Both the position numbers and the translations under genes were made by a program. The notes beneath the pieces are model-generated. The model searched no databases. It saw only the letters and a program-made list of their open reading frames with translations, and was not told where the DNA came from. A stretch of DNA of 64,000 bases, from positions 62,001 through 126,000 of the forward strand of contig NZ_CADIJV010000008.1 of the NCBI RefSeq assembly GCF_902859765.1, in the 5' to 3' direction. Numbering within the stretch: position 1 is the first letter of the stretch; each line of letters begins with the position of its first letter. Below, piece after piece: positions 30,627 through 41,368 of the stretch. Source of the stretch: Achromobacter pulmonis. GTDB lineage: Bacteria > Pseudomonadota > Gammaproteobacteria > Burkholderiales > Burkholderiaceae_B.

Positions 30627-32039
30627 CTACAGCAGCTTGCCTGGATTCATGATCCCCTTGGGGTCCACCACCCGCTTGATCTCCCGCATCAATCGCAGTT
30701 CGAGCGGGTCCTTGCTGTGCAGGAAATGGTCGCGCTTGAGCTGCCCGATGCCATGTTCGGCGCTGATGCTGCCGCCGTAGCGGTTGACCTCGTCCAGCAC
30801 CGCGTCCGTGATCGCGGCGCCGTGCTCGGCCACCCAGCCGCGCTCGGCGCTGGCGGGACGCGACAGGTTGTAGTGCAGGTTGCCGTCGCCGAAGTGGCCG
30901 AAGATGAAGGGGCGGATGTCCGGATACAGCGCGCGCACGCGCGCTTCGGCCGAGACCATGAAGTCGGGAATGCGCTCGATCGGCAGCGACACGTCATGCT
31001 TGAGATGCGGGCCGTCGGCGCGCTGGGCCTCGGAAATCTCCTCGCGCAGTTTCCACAGCGCCTGCAACTGCGCCAGCGATGCGGACACGACGGCGTCCAG
31101 GCACAGGCCGCGCTCCAGCGCAGTGCCGATCACGTTTTCCAGCAACGCGTTCAAGGCGGCTTCGTCGGCGGTGTCGGCCAGCTCGACCAGCACGTAGGCG
31201 GGATAGCGCTGCCCGAACGGCTCCTGCACGCCGGCGGCATGAGCCAGGACCAGGTCGAGGCAATCGCCGGAGAAGTACTCGAAGGCCTGCAGGCGCGCGC
31301 CGCATTGTTCGAACAGAATCTCGAACAGTTGCAGGGCCTGGGCCGGCGATTCGACGGCGGCCAGCACCACCGAGCGCACGTCGGTGCGCGGAAACAGGCG
31401 CAGCGCCACGGCGGTGATGACGCCGAGGGTGCCTTCCGAACCGATCAGCAATTGCTTGAGATCGTAGCCGGTGTTGTCCTTGCGCAGCGTGCGCAGGCCG
31501 TTGAAGACTTCGCCGCTGGGCAGCACCGCTTCCAGACCCAGCACCAGTTCGCGCGCCATGCCGTAGCGCACCACATTGACGCCCCCGGCGTTGGTGGCGA
31601 CGTTGCCACCGATCTGGCTGGAGTCTTCCGCCGCCAGGCTCAGCGGCAGCAGGCGGCCGGCGTCCTGGGCGGCGCGGCGCAGATTGCCGAGGATGCAGCC
31701 GGCTTCCGCGACCAGGGTGTTGGCAACCGTGTCGATGGCGCGCACCGCGTTCATGCGGTCCAGGCTGAGCACGACGTTGGCGGCGGCGGCGTCAGGCGTT
31801 GCGCCCCCGCACAGGCCGGTATTGCCGCCACGCGGCACCACCGGCACGCCGGCGTCGTTGCACAGCGCCAGGCAGGCGGCCACGTCGGCGGTGGTGCGCG
31901 GGCGGACCACCGCCTGCGCGTGGCCGTTGTACAGGCCGCGCCAATCGGACAGCCAGGGGGCGATGTCCTCGTGGCCGGTGAAAACGGTATCCGGACCCAG
32001 GGCCTGGACCAGGCGCTGGGCGATGTCGGTTGTGCTCAT
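30627..32039 (-). CDS. FAD-binding oxidoreductase (D-2-hydroxyglutarate/D-lactate dehydrogenase type)
   Basis: A 470-residue flavoenzyme of the GlcD/D2HGDH family that oxidises a D-2-hydroxy acid. The FAD-binding domain shows VVPRGGNTGLCGGATP, SQIGGNVATNAGGVNVVRYG and LLIGSEGTLGVIT. The C-terminal cap has FGHFGDGNLHYN (metal/substrate histidines) and SISAEHGIGQLKR. Its stop overlaps nothing, but its start overlaps the GntR gene by 4 bp, so the pair forms one operon with its likely regulator. The exact substrate cannot be told. Confidence 0.88.
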   Translation of the reverse strand: MSTTDIAQRLVQALGPDTVFTGHEDIAPWLSDWRGLYNGHAQAVVRPRTTADVAACLALCNDAGVPVVPRGGNTGLCGGATPDAAAANVVLSLDRMNAVRAIDTVANTLVAEAGCILGNLRRAAQDAGRLLPLSLAAEDSSQIGGNVATNAGGVNVVRYGMARELVLGLEAVLPSGEVFNGLRTLRKDNTGYDLKQLLIGSEGTLGVITAVALRLFPRTDVRSVVLAAVESPAQALQLFEILFEQCGARLQAFEYFSGDCLDLVLAHAAGVQEPFGQRYPAYVLVELADTADEAALNALLENVIGTALERGLCLDAVVSASLAQLQALWKLREEISEAQRADGPHLKHDVSLPIERIPDFMVSAEARVRALYPDIRPFIFGHFGDGNLHYNLSRPASAERGWVAEHGAAITDAVLDEVNRYGGSISAEHGIGQLKRDHFLHSKDPLELRLMREIKRVVDPKGIMNPGKLL

Positions 32040-32755
32040 GATGTCTGCCTGGAAGCGGGAAAAAGGGAATCGAGGCGCAGGCGATTGGCCGCCTGCCGCA
32101 GATGGCCTTCGGCCATGCGCCGCGCGCGGGTCGCATCGCGGTCGCGGATGGCGTCGAACACGGCAACGTGCTCGTGGTGTACGGCGTCCGTCATGCCGGC
32201 CAACTGGCGGCTGTGGGCGCGCGCGGTGGTGACGGCCAGGCGCAATTGCAGGTTCAGGTATTGCAGCAGGTCCTGGTAGAACGGATTGTGGGTCGCGGCC
32301 GCCACCGCCAGGTGAAAGGCGATGTCGTGCTCGACGCCCTGTTCCGGATGATGCTGGTGGCGCTCCAGGTCGGCCAGCGCGCGCGCCATGGCGTCCAGGT
32401 CGGCGGCGCTGCGGCGCTCGGCCGCCAGCGCCGCAGCGCCGCCCTCCAGCTCCATGCGCAGTTCGTAGACGTTGGCCAGCTGCTCGCGGCTGACGGCGAT
32501 ATCGGCGGGCACCTGAAAGCCCTGCGCGCCGGTGCGCGCCAGCACCACGCTGCCCGACCCCTGGCGGCTCTGGATCAGCCCCTGGGCGCGCAGGCGCTCG
32601 GTCACTTCGCGGATGACCGCGGCACTGACGCCATACTGGTCAGCCAGAATGCGGCCGGACGGCAACTTGGCGCCCACGGGGTAGACGCCATGGGCGATGT
32701 CGCCCGCGATCTGGCGGGCGACCTGTTCGGTCAGGGTCAGGCTCTTGGTCAGCAT
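32036..32755 (-). CDS. GntR-family (FadR/FCD type) regulator
   Basis: A 239-residue regulator. The N-terminal winged helix (LPSGRILADQYGVSAAVIREVTERLRAQGLI) is followed by an FCD ligand domain with Asp and His metal ligands (MELEGGAAALAAERR, HDIAFHLAVAAATHNPFY, HEHVAVFDAI). ATG at 32755 is preferred to a TTG three codons upstream. It overlaps the oxidase gene by 4 bp and probably responds to a hydroxy acid used by that enzyme. Confidence 0.88.
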   Translation of the reverse strand: MLTKSLTLTEQVARQIAGDIAHGVYPVGAKLPSGRILADQYGVSAAVIREVTERLRAQGLIQSRQGSGSVVLARTGAQGFQVPADIAVSREQLANVYELRMELEGGAAALAAERRSAADLDAMARALADLERHQHHPEQGVEHDIAFHLAVAAATHNPFYQDLLQYLNLQLRLAVTTARAHSRQLAGMTDAVHHEHVAVFDAIRDRDATRARRMAEGHLRQAANRLRLDSLFPASRQTS

Positions 32756-32784
32756 AGCGGCCAAGTATAGCCGAAACCTTTCAG

Positions 32785-32797
32785 GTTATCTGATAAC
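32785..32797. promoter_or_regulatory. Palindrome in the GntR promoter
   Basis: GTTATC-T-GATAAC, a perfect 6-bp inverted repeat around one base, 30 bp upstream of the GntR start. Size and position suit an autoregulatory operator of a FadR-type protein. Confidence 0.6.
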
Positions 32798-32843
32798 TTT
32801 GAGCAAGGAACCCCGCGCAGGCGCTGTCGCCCCCCCCCGCCGC

Positions 32844-34061
32844 TCAGGCCGCCGCTTCGGCGTCGCCGGTCGTGCGCGCGCCCTCGCCGTCCGGCATGCC
32901 GGCAACGGAGCAGCAGCGCCCGCCACGCGCCTTGGCGCGGTACAACGCGGCATCGGCTGAATCCAAGATGGCCTGGGCCTTGCGGTTGGCGCCGGAAATG
33001 ATGGCGATGCCGATCGACAGCCCGACGCTGACGCGCGAGCCATCGGTCAGCACGATCGGCTGGCCGACATCGCGCAACAGATGGTTGCCCAGGCGCAGCG
33101 CGGCCGTGGCGTCGATGCCGGTGGCCAGCACGATGAACTCATCGCCGCCGATACGGGCGGCGACATCATCGACCCGCAACATGCCGCGCATGCGCTGCGC
33201 GATCGTCTTCAGGACATGATCGCCGGCCGCGTGGCCGTGGGTGTCATTGATGATCTTGAAGTCATCCATGTCGATGTAGAACAGCGCGGCGGCGCTGTCA
33301 TGCGCGCGGGCGCCCGTGCAAATGCGATCGAGCGCCGCTTCCAGCCCGGCGCGGTTGGCCAGGCCGGTCAGCACGTCCAGGCTGGCGCGGCGCTCGTTCT
33401 CGCGTTCGGCCAGCATGGTGGACACCAGGATGCGCCGCAGCCGTTGCGACGCGATGCTCATGCTGACCAGGTAGAACGGAATCTGGATGAACACGATGGC
33501 GGTGACGTATTCCCCGGAGAACAGCGCGCCCAGGCCCATCGGCCCCAGGCTCAGGAAGATCATGGCGGCCACCAGCCGCGGCGCGCCGTAGTTGCGAAAG
33601 CAGATGCCGCCCGCCATGGCGCCGCAGGACACGCCCGCCAGCGTGGCGGCCAGCCAGTCCTGGTTGAGGAAGGTGACGAGCACGCCGTAGCCGACGCTGC
33701 AGGCCCACAGCAGGGCCAGCACGATGTAGATGTCGGTATGGGTCTTGGCGCCGCGCGCGGCGTTGCGCAAGGCCGACCGCAGAACCATGACGCGCACGAC
33801 GGCCAGCAGGATCTCAAGGAGCAGCCAGGATATGTAGAGCGGCTCGGGACGGCGCCAGGCCACGACGCCCGCGATCATCAGGGTATTGATGACGCCGCCG
33901 GCAAAAATCGGCAGGGTGCCGAACAGACTGGCGATCAATGCGGCGCGGATATCCGCCGGCGTATCCTGCCCGGAATCCGTCAACCAGCGGGTCAGCCGCC
34001 ATGTCGGCAGGCTGAATCTCAGTCCTCTATCCACTCCGTCCCATCCAAAGCTGCCCGCCAT
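32844..34061 (-). CDS. Membrane-bound diguanylate cyclase (GGDEF)
   Basis: A 405-residue protein. Residues about 40-215 hold roughly six membrane helices (LIASLFGTLPIFAGGVINTL, TAIVFIQIPFYLVSMSIA). The C-terminal GGDEF domain is complete: DVLTGLANRAGLE, DMDDFKIINDTHGHAAGD and the active site RIGGDEFIVL. It should make cyclic di-GMP. No RxxD inhibitory site is seen just before the active site. It stands alone between a regulator and moeB. Confidence 0.9.
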   Translation of the reverse strand: MAGSFGWDGVDRGLRFSLPTWRLTRWLTDSGQDTPADIRAALIASLFGTLPIFAGGVINTLMIAGVVAWRRPEPLYISWLLLEILLAVVRVMVLRSALRNAARGAKTHTDIYIVLALLWACSVGYGVLVTFLNQDWLAATLAGVSCGAMAGGICFRNYGAPRLVAAMIFLSLGPMGLGALFSGEYVTAIVFIQIPFYLVSMSIASQRLRRILVSTMLAERENERRASLDVLTGLANRAGLEAALDRICTGARAHDSAAALFYIDMDDFKIINDTHGHAAGDHVLKTIAQRMRGMLRVDDVAARIGGDEFIVLATGIDATAALRLGNHLLRDVGQPIVLTDGSRVSVGLSIGIAIISGANRKAQAILDSADAALYRAKARGGRCCSVAGMPDGEGARTTGDAEAAA

Positions 34062-34161
34062 GGCGCGGCCGACTGGCTGGCGTTATAGCAGGTATTTCAG
34101 GCCTTTAATATTGTCCGCGAGGGCAATAACCGGCGATTTTTCAGGGACGGGATAGCGTGAC

Positions 34162-34913
34162 TCAGCGGTCACGCGCGCCGCATACGGCGCATTCGGGGTC
34201 GCGCTGCACGTTGACGCTGCGCCATTGCATGGTGCGCACGTCCAGCCACAAGAGCCGGCCCGACAGGCTTTCGCCCACACCGGACAACAGCTTGAGAGCC
34301 TCGGCGGCCTGCATGCTGCCAATGATGCCGACCACCGGCGCAAACACGCCCATGGTGGCGCAATTGGCCTCTTCAACGTCGTCCGCCTCGGGAAACAGGC
34401 AGTGATAGCACGGCGCGTCCGGGTCGCGCAGGTCGTAGACGCTGACCTGGCCGTCAAAGCGGATGGCCGCGCCCGACACCAGCGGCTTGCGGTGCTGCAC
34501 GCAGGCGCGGTTGATGGCGTGACGCGTGGCGAAGTTGTCGGTGCAGTCCAGCACCAGGTCGGCTTGCGCCACGGCGTCGGACAGGGCCTGGCCCTGCAAC
34601 CGTTCGACGCGGGCATGCACGCGGGTCTGGGGATTGAAGGCGGCCAGCATGTCGCGGCCGGACTCGGCCTTGGGCCGGCCGACGCTGGCGGTGGTATGCA
34701 GGATCTGGCGTTGCAGGTTGCTCAGCTCGACGACGTCGTCATCGGCCAGCGTGATGTCGCCGACGCCGGCGGTGGCCAGGTAGAGCGCGGCGGGCGAACC
34801 CAGTCCACCCGCCCCCACGACAAGCACACGCGCCGCCAGCAGCCTTTCCTGCCCTTCGATGCCCAGCTCGTCGAGCAGGATATGGCGGGCGTAGCGCAGC
34901 AGTTGCTCGTCGT

Positions 34914-34917
<4 letters not shown>
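34162..34917 (-). CDS. moeB: HesA/MoeB/ThiF-family adenylyltransferase
   Basis: A 251-residue E1-like enzyme that adenylates the C-terminus of a small sulfur carrier (MoaD or ThiS). GAGGLGSPAALYLA binds ATP; the zinc cysteines are CYHC and CAVC; ANCATMG contains a conserved Cys. No rhodanese domain is fused. Its start overlaps the ctpA stop (ATGA), so it is the last gene of the gpmA-envC-ctpA-moeB operon. ThiF versus MoeB cannot be settled from sequence alone. Confidence 0.88.
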
Positions 34918-36359
<1,442 letters not shown>

Positions 36360-36401
36360 GCACACTTCCCGAATGGTTTTCGCCCTTGAGGGTTTTTGGC
36401 T

Positions 36402-37982
36402 TTACTGGGCCAGCCACTGGGCTGGGTCCACAGGAGCGCCGCGATGGCGAATTTCAAAGTATAGGCCGGATTCCACTTGGCCGCCGGTTGCGCCTACGGT
36501 GGCAATAGTATCCCCCGCCGCGACGGAATCGCCCACCCGTTTGAGCAGACTTTGGTTGTAAGCATAGACGGTCAGGTATTGCTGGCCATGATCCACAATG
36601 ATGAGATTGCCAAAACCCCTCAGCCAATCGGCATAGACCACTGTGCCGGGGGCCACCACTTTCACGGGCGTGCCTTCGGGGGCGCGCAGCACCACGCCCC
36701 GCCAGACACCGCCATCCGGGCGGTCCACGCCGAAACGGCCCTGCACCGGCCCGCGCACCGGCGCGGCCAAACCATGGCGCAAGCCATTGCCACCGCCGAC
36801 CGGCACCGGACGCTGGGCCGATGCCGTACGGGTTGGAGTGGTTCCCTGGTCGTCGGGTTCCGCCTTTTTTGGGGCGTCCGCGGGTTTTACCGGGGGCGGC
36901 GTCTCGGCCGGCCCGGTCAGACGGGGATGGCGGCTGTCGGCCGGGCGCAGGCCAGCGGCGTCGGGATCGGCCACCACCACCGGTCCGCGGCCCTGGCGCG
37001 AAGCGGCTTCAACCTGTTCGCGCGCCGCGGCGGCCTCGCGCGCCTCGCGGTCGCGGCGGGCCGAATCGGCCACGGCCTTATCGGCGGCCTTGCGCTCGGC
37101 CTCGGCCTGGCGGCGGGCCGCTTCGGCGCGGCGGTCGGCCTCGGCCTGCTTGCGCGCCGCTTCGGCGCGCCGGGCTTCCTCGGCGCGGCGCGCTTCCTCG
37201 GCGCGGCGGCGCGCTTCTTCGGCCTTGCGGGCTTCTTCGACCTGTTTGGCGATGGCCGCGTCCAGGTCGGTGATCAGGCGCGACAGGCGCTGGTCGTCGC
37301 GCCCCAGCTTGCTGGCTTCGGCGCGCTGGGCGGCGATCTGCCCTTCCAGGCGCGCCAGCAGCGTCGCGCGTTCCTTCTGCTGGGCCACCAGCGCGGCCTT
37401 CTGTTCGGAGGTCTCGGCCACCAGCTTTTCAAGCTCGGCGCGGCGGGCATCGGCACGCCCCTGCAGCGCCGCCAGGCGATCGATATCGGCCCGCAGCGCC
37501 TCGACGGCGCGGGCGCGGGCCTGGGAGACATAATCCAGGTAGCCGAGGTTGCGGCCCAGCACCTGGGGATCGTCGCCGGACAGCAGCGCGGTCCAGGGCG
37601 ACAGCCCGCTGGTGTACTGGGTACGCAGCTGGTCGGCCAATTCGATCCGGCGCTTGGCCAGCACCGCCTGCTGCGCCGTGATCTGCTTTTCCAGGCCCGC
37701 CAGGTCGGCGCTTGCCTGGCGGTTGGCCTCGGCCAGTTCCTTCAGGCGCAGGTTGATCCGGGAAATCGCCGATTCCGACTGCTTCAGGGCGTCGGCGGCC
37801 TCCTTGCGGGCCGCTTCGCGCGTATCGATGTCTTTTTGCAGATTCTCGATACGGTCGCGCAGCTGGGCCTGCTGCCTTTCGGCCTCGGACTGGCGGTCGG
37901 CGAGATTGTTGGGCGCGGCGCCCGCCGGCAGCGCTCCGCCAGCCAGCACCACCGCCACCAACCATCCCGCCATGCGCGCCAT
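36402..37982 (-). CDS. envC: Murein hydrolase activator EnvC
   Basis: A 526-residue periplasmic protein with a signal peptide (WLVAVVLAGGALPAGAA), two long coiled-coil stretches (about residues 25-250, then an Ala/Glu/Arg-rich segment to about 310), a Pro-rich linker and a C-terminal LytM/M23 domain. The LytM zinc ligands are lost (WRGVVLRAPEG, YAYNQS and YFEIRH in place of the usual H..D, HxH and H), as in true EnvC, so it activates amidases at the division site and does not cut murein itself. It lies 3 bp after gpmA. Confidence 0.92.
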   Translation of the reverse strand: MARMAGWLVAVVLAGGALPAGAAPNNLADRQSEAERQQAQLRDRIENLQKDIDTREAARKEAADALKQSESAISRINLRLKELAEANRQASADLAGLEKQITAQQAVLAKRRIELADQLRTQYTSGLSPWTALLSGDDPQVLGRNLGYLDYVSQARARAVEALRADIDRLAALQGRADARRAELEKLVAETSEQKAALVAQQKERATLLARLEGQIAAQRAEASKLGRDDQRLSRLITDLDAAIAKQVEEARKAEEARRRAEEARRAEEARRAEAARKQAEADRRAEAARRQAEAERKAADKAVADSARRDREAREAAAAREQVEAASRQGRGPVVVADPDAAGLRPADSRHPRLTGPAETPPPVKPADAPKKAEPDDQGTTPTRTASAQRPVPVGGGNGLRHGLAAPVRGPVQGRFGVDRPDGGVWRGVVLRAPEGTPVKVVAPGTVVYADWLRGFGNLIIVDHGQQYLTVYAYNQSLLKRVGDSVAAGDTIATVGATGGQVESGLYFEIRHRGAPVDPAQWLAQ

Positions 37983-37985
37983 GTA

Positions 37986-38738
37986 TCAGTCCTTCTTTGC
38001 CTTGCCTTGGGCCGCGACCGCGGCCATGGCCGCCTCAATCTCGGCGGCATCGCCCAGATAATAGTGGCGGATGGGACGCAGGTCATCATCCAGTTCATAC
38101 ACCAGCGGCTGGCCGGTGGGGATGTTCAGGTTGACGATGTCGTCGTCCGAGACGTTGTCCAGGTGCTTGATCAGGGCGCGCAGGCTGTTGCCGTGGGCGG
38201 CGATGAGCACCTTGCGGCCGGCGCGGATGGCCGGGGCGATCGACTCGTTCCAGAACGGCAGCACGCGCGCCACGGTGTCCTTCAGGCACTCGGTGGCCGG
38301 CAACTGGTCGGCCGGGATCTTGGCATAGCGGCTATCGAAACGCGGGTGGCGCTCGTCGTCCAGCGACAGGGGCTCGGGCGCGATGGCGTAGGCGCGGCGC
38401 CAGATCAGGACCTGCTCGTCGCCGTACTTGGCGGCGGTCTCGGCCTTGTTCAGGCCCTGCAGGGCGCCGTAGTGGCGCTCGTTCAGGCGCCAGTTCACGC
38501 CCACCGGGGTGTACATGGCGTCCATGGCGTCCAGCGCGATCCACAGGGTGCGGATGGCGCGCTTGAGCACCGACGTGTAGGCCAGGTCGAAGGTATAGCC
38601 TTCTTTCTTGAGCAGTTCGCCCGCCTTGCGGGCCTGTTCACGGCCGGTTTCGGTCAGGTCGACGTCAGTCCAGCCGGTGAAACGGTTTTCCAGATTCCAC
38701 TGGCTTTCGCCGTGGCGCATCAGAACGAGTTTGTGCAT
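37986..38738 (-). CDS. gpmA: 2,3-bisphosphoglycerate-dependent phosphoglycerate mutase
   Basis: A 250-residue glycolytic enzyme interconverting 3- and 2-phosphoglycerate. The phosphohistidine motif [12 protein letters not shown] is at the N-terminus; [18 protein letters not shown] and [16 protein letters not shown] hold the other active-site residues. Length fits dPGM. It is the first gene of a four-gene minus-strand operon. Confidence 0.95.
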   Translation of the reverse strand: MHKLVLMRHGESQWNLENRFTGWTDVDLTETGREQARKAGELLKKEGYTFDLAYTSVLKRAIRTLWIALDAMDAMYTPVGVNWRLNERHYGALQGLNKAETAAKYGDEQVLIWRRAYAIAPEPLSLDDERHPRFDSRYAKIPADQLPATECLKDTVARVLPFWNESIAPAIRAGRKVLIAAHGNSLRALIKHLDNVSDDDIVNLNIPTGQPLVYELDDDLRPIRHYYLGDAAEIEAAMAAVAAQGKAKKD

Positions 38739-38778
38739 GGTTTGGCAGGCGTGTAACGCGGGTTAAAGTTGCGGAATG

Positions 38779-38799
38779 CGCTCATTTTATAATTGAGCG
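38779..38799. promoter_or_regulatory. Inverted repeat around a TATAAT in the gpmA/rhodanese divergent region
   Basis: CGCTCA and TGAGCG flank TTTTATAAT. TATAAT (38788-38793) could be the -10 of the plus-strand rhodanese-grxC-secB operon, though the -35 (near 38763-38768) is poor. The symmetric arms may be an operator. Confidence 0.4.
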
Positions 38800-38899
38800 A
38801 TTTTGCCCTTGATTTTGCCCCGGCGCACCCGTCGATTTCCCGGCGTGGCGCTTGAGGCTTCGCCGTTACCAGGCTAGACGCCGCTCTTCAGGATGCCCC

Positions 38900-39322
38900 G
38901 TGGACCTTCTGCAATTCTTGCTCGATAAGAACAACATCTTCATTGTCGCCGTAACCATCGTTTCCGGGGTCATGCTGGCGATTCCGGCCCTGCGCAAGGG
39001 CCGCACCGGCTCGGCCGTCAGCACCGGCGAGGCCATCCAAATGGTCAACCAGCGCCAGGCCGTATGGATCGACGTGCGGCCCGCCGAGCAGTTCCAGGCC
39101 GGCCACATCGCCCAGGCGCGCAGCGTGCCCGCCGCCGACCTGGAACAAAAAGCCGCTTCGCTGCCCAAGAACAAGCCGCTGGTCGTGGTTTGCGACAATG
39201 GCCGCGAATCCGCCCGCGCCGCCGCCAAGCTGCGCGCGCAGGGGTTTGCCGACGCCGTGCCGCTCGAAGGCGGCATGCGCGCCTGGCTGGCCGCCAGCCT
39301 GCCGGTCACCCAGAAGGGTTGA
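38900..39322 (+). CDS. Membrane-anchored rhodanese-like protein
   Basis: A 140-residue protein. GTG at 38900 follows AGGA by 6 bases. One N-terminal membrane helix (IFIVAVTIVSGVMLAIPAL), then a rhodanese domain (AVWIDVRPAEQFQAGHIAQARSVP) with the active Cys in VVVCDNGRESA. It is first in the rhodanese-grxC-secB-gpsA row common in beta- and gamma-proteobacteria (YibN type). Sulfur-transfer activity is inferred. Confidence 0.9.
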   Translation: MDLLQFLLDKNNIFIVAVTIVSGVMLAIPALRKGRTGSAVSTGEAIQMVNQRQAVWIDVRPAEQFQAGHIAQARSVPAADLEQKAASLPKNKPLVVVCDNGRESARAAAKLRAQGFADAVPLEGGMRAWLAASLPVTQKG

Positions 39323-39371
39323 AGCGGCGCGGCGCGCCCCCACCTACCCATAGAATCCGCCTGGAGCGCCT

Positions 39372-39629
39372 ATGAACAAAGTTGTCATGTACAGCAAGGA
39401 CTATTGTCCTTATTGCGCCCGCGCCAAGGCGCTGCTCGAGCAGCGTGGCGTGACCGACCTGGAAATCATCCAGATTGACCGCGAACCCGGCCAGCGCGAC
39501 CGCATGATCGAGCGTACCGGCCGTCGCACGGTACCGCAGATCTTCATCGGCGAGACCCACGTCGGCGGTTGCGACGACCTGATGGCGCTGGACCGCTCCG
39601 GCGGCCTGACGCCCCTGCTCAACGGCTGA
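39372..39629 (+). CDS. grxC: Glutaredoxin 3
   Basis: An 85-residue glutaredoxin with the CPYC active site (YCPYCARAKALL) and the glutathione-binding TVPQIFIGETHVGGCDDL segment. It reduces disulfides and glutathione adducts. Spacing to secB is 61 bp. Confidence 0.96.
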   Translation: MNKVVMYSKDYCPYCARAKALLEQRGVTDLEIIQIDREPGQRDRMIERTGRRTVPQIFIGETHVGGCDDLMALDRSGGLTPLLNG

Positions 39630-39690
39630 AATCCCGGCATGATGCCTGGCCGACCGCCCCTTTTTGCCCCTCCCACCAACGGAAACACTC

Positions 39691-40224
39691 ATGGCTGATC
39701 AAGACCAAAACACCCAGCAAGAAGGCGGCAACGACGCGCCCTCGTTCAATCTGCAGCGCGTCTACCTGAAAGACCTTTCGCTGGAAATGCCGAACGCGCC
39801 CCACATCTTCCTGGAGCAAGAAGCGCCCCAGGTTGAAGTGAGCATCACCGTGGGCGGCCAGCGGCTGGCCGAAACCGTGTTCGAAACCACCGTCACCGTC
39901 ACCGTCACCACCCGCGTCAACGACAAGGTCGTGTACCTGGTCGAAGGCACCCAGGCCGGCATCTTCGAAGCCGCCAACATCCCCGAAGAACAGCTCGACC
40001 CGCTGCTGGGCATCGTCTGCCCGACGATGCTGTACCCGTACCTGCGCGCCAACATCGCCGATGCCATCACCCGCACCTCGATGCCGCCGCTGCACCTGAC
40101 CGAAGTCAACTTCCAGGCCCTGTACGAGCAACGCCTGGCCGAACTGCAACAACAGCAAGGCAACGCCAACGGCAATGGCGGCGATTCGGGCATCATCCTG
40201 CCCGCCAGCGCCACCCGCCAGTAA
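39691..40224 (+). CDS. secB: Protein-export chaperone SecB
   Basis: A 177-residue cytoplasmic chaperone that keeps precursors unfolded and hands them to SecA. Conserved segments: [34 protein letters not shown] and [27 protein letters not shown] at 39691 follows GGAAA. The C-terminus is Gln/Gly-rich and slightly longer than in E. coli. Confidence 0.97.
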   Translation: MADQDQNTQQEGGNDAPSFNLQRVYLKDLSLEMPNAPHIFLEQEAPQVEVSITVGGQRLAETVFETTVTVTVTTRVNDKVVYLVEGTQAGIFEAANIPEEQLDPLLGIVCPTMLYPYLRANIADAITRTSMPPLHLTEVNFQALYEQRLAELQQQQGNANGNGGDSGIILPASATRQ

Positions 40225-40242
40225 GGCAGACCGCGACGCCCC

Positions 40243-41292
40243 ATGAACCAGCCCATTCCGCCCGGCCTGCGCATCGCCGTCCTGGGCGCGGGCAGCTGGG
40301 GCACCGCGTTGGCGGCGGCCGCGAGCCGCCGCCACCCCACCGTCCTCTGGGCGCGCGATCCGGCGCAGGCCGCCGACATGGCCGCCCGCCACGAAAACAC
40401 GCGCTACCTGCCCGGCATCGCCTTGCCGCAGGCCCTGACCCTTTCCGCCGATCTGGACGCAACGCTGCGCAGCCTCAAGCAGGATGGCGCGAGCAGCCTG
40501 ATCATCCTGGGCGTACCCGTGGCCGGCCTGGCCGCCACCTGTGCCGAACTCGCCCGCCGCCTGCCCGCCCTGGGCCTGCAGGACACCCCCATCGTCTGGA
40601 CTTGCAAGGGCTTTGAAGCCGATACCGCGCGGCTGCCGCATGAAATCGTGCGCCAGGCCTTTCCCGGCGCCATCGGCGGCGTGCTGTCCGGCCCCTCTTT
40701 CGCCCGCGAAGTCGCGCAGGGCCTGCCGGTGGCGCTGACCGTCGCCAGCGACCATGCCGGCTTGCGCTCGGCCACCACCCAGGCCCTGCACGGCGCCGCG
40801 CTGCGCGTCTACGCCAGCGACGACCTGACGGGCGTCGAAGTCGGTGGCGCCCTCAAGAATGTCATCGCCGTGGCCTGCGGCATCGGCGATGGCCTGGCGC
40901 TGGGCACCAATGCCCGCGCCGCGCTCATCACTCGCGGCCTGGCCGAGATGACCCGTTTCGGCGTCGCGCTCGGGGCGCGGGCCGAGACCTTCGCCGGCCT
41001 GACCGGCCTGGGCGACCTGGTGCTGACCGCGACCGGCGAACTGTCGCGCAATCGCCGCGTCGGCCTGGAAATCGGCGCCGGCCGCAAGCTGGCCGACATC
41101 CTGGCCAGCGGCATCACCGCCGAAGGCGTGCGTTGCGCCCGCGCCGCGCGCGACCGCGCCCGCGCCCTCAACGTCGAGCTGCCCATCACCGAGGCCGTGT
41201 GCGCCGTGCTGTTCGAAGGCGTGGCGCCCATGACGGCCGTGTCCGCGCTGCTGGCGCGCAACGCCCGCGACGAACACGCCAGCGACGGCTGA
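40243..41292 (+). CDS. gpsA: Glycerol-3-phosphate dehydrogenase [NAD(P)+]
   Basis: A 349-residue enzyme that makes sn-glycerol 3-phosphate for phospholipids. The NAD-binding motif is [12 protein letters not shown]; the catalytic region has [21 protein letters not shown] and [21 protein letters not shown]. It follows secB by 18 bp and closes the operon. Confidence 0.95.
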   Translation: MNQPIPPGLRIAVLGAGSWGTALAAAASRRHPTVLWARDPAQAADMAARHENTRYLPGIALPQALTLSADLDATLRSLKQDGASSLIILGVPVAGLAATCAELARRLPALGLQDTPIVWTCKGFEADTARLPHEIVRQAFPGAIGGVLSGPSFAREVAQGLPVALTVASDHAGLRSATTQALHGAALRVYASDDLTGVEVGGALKNVIAVACGIGDGLALGTNARAALITRGLAEMTRFGVALGARAETFAGLTGLGDLVLTATGELSRNRRVGLEIGAGRKLADILASGITAEGVRCARAARDRARALNVELPITEAVCAVLFEGVAPMTAVSALLARNARDEHASDG

Positions 41293-41368
41293 AGCCCGGC
41301 GCGCCAGCGAATCCACTTCTTTCCCTCCCCATAACAACACCACGCCCGACATCCAGGAGACATCCTTC

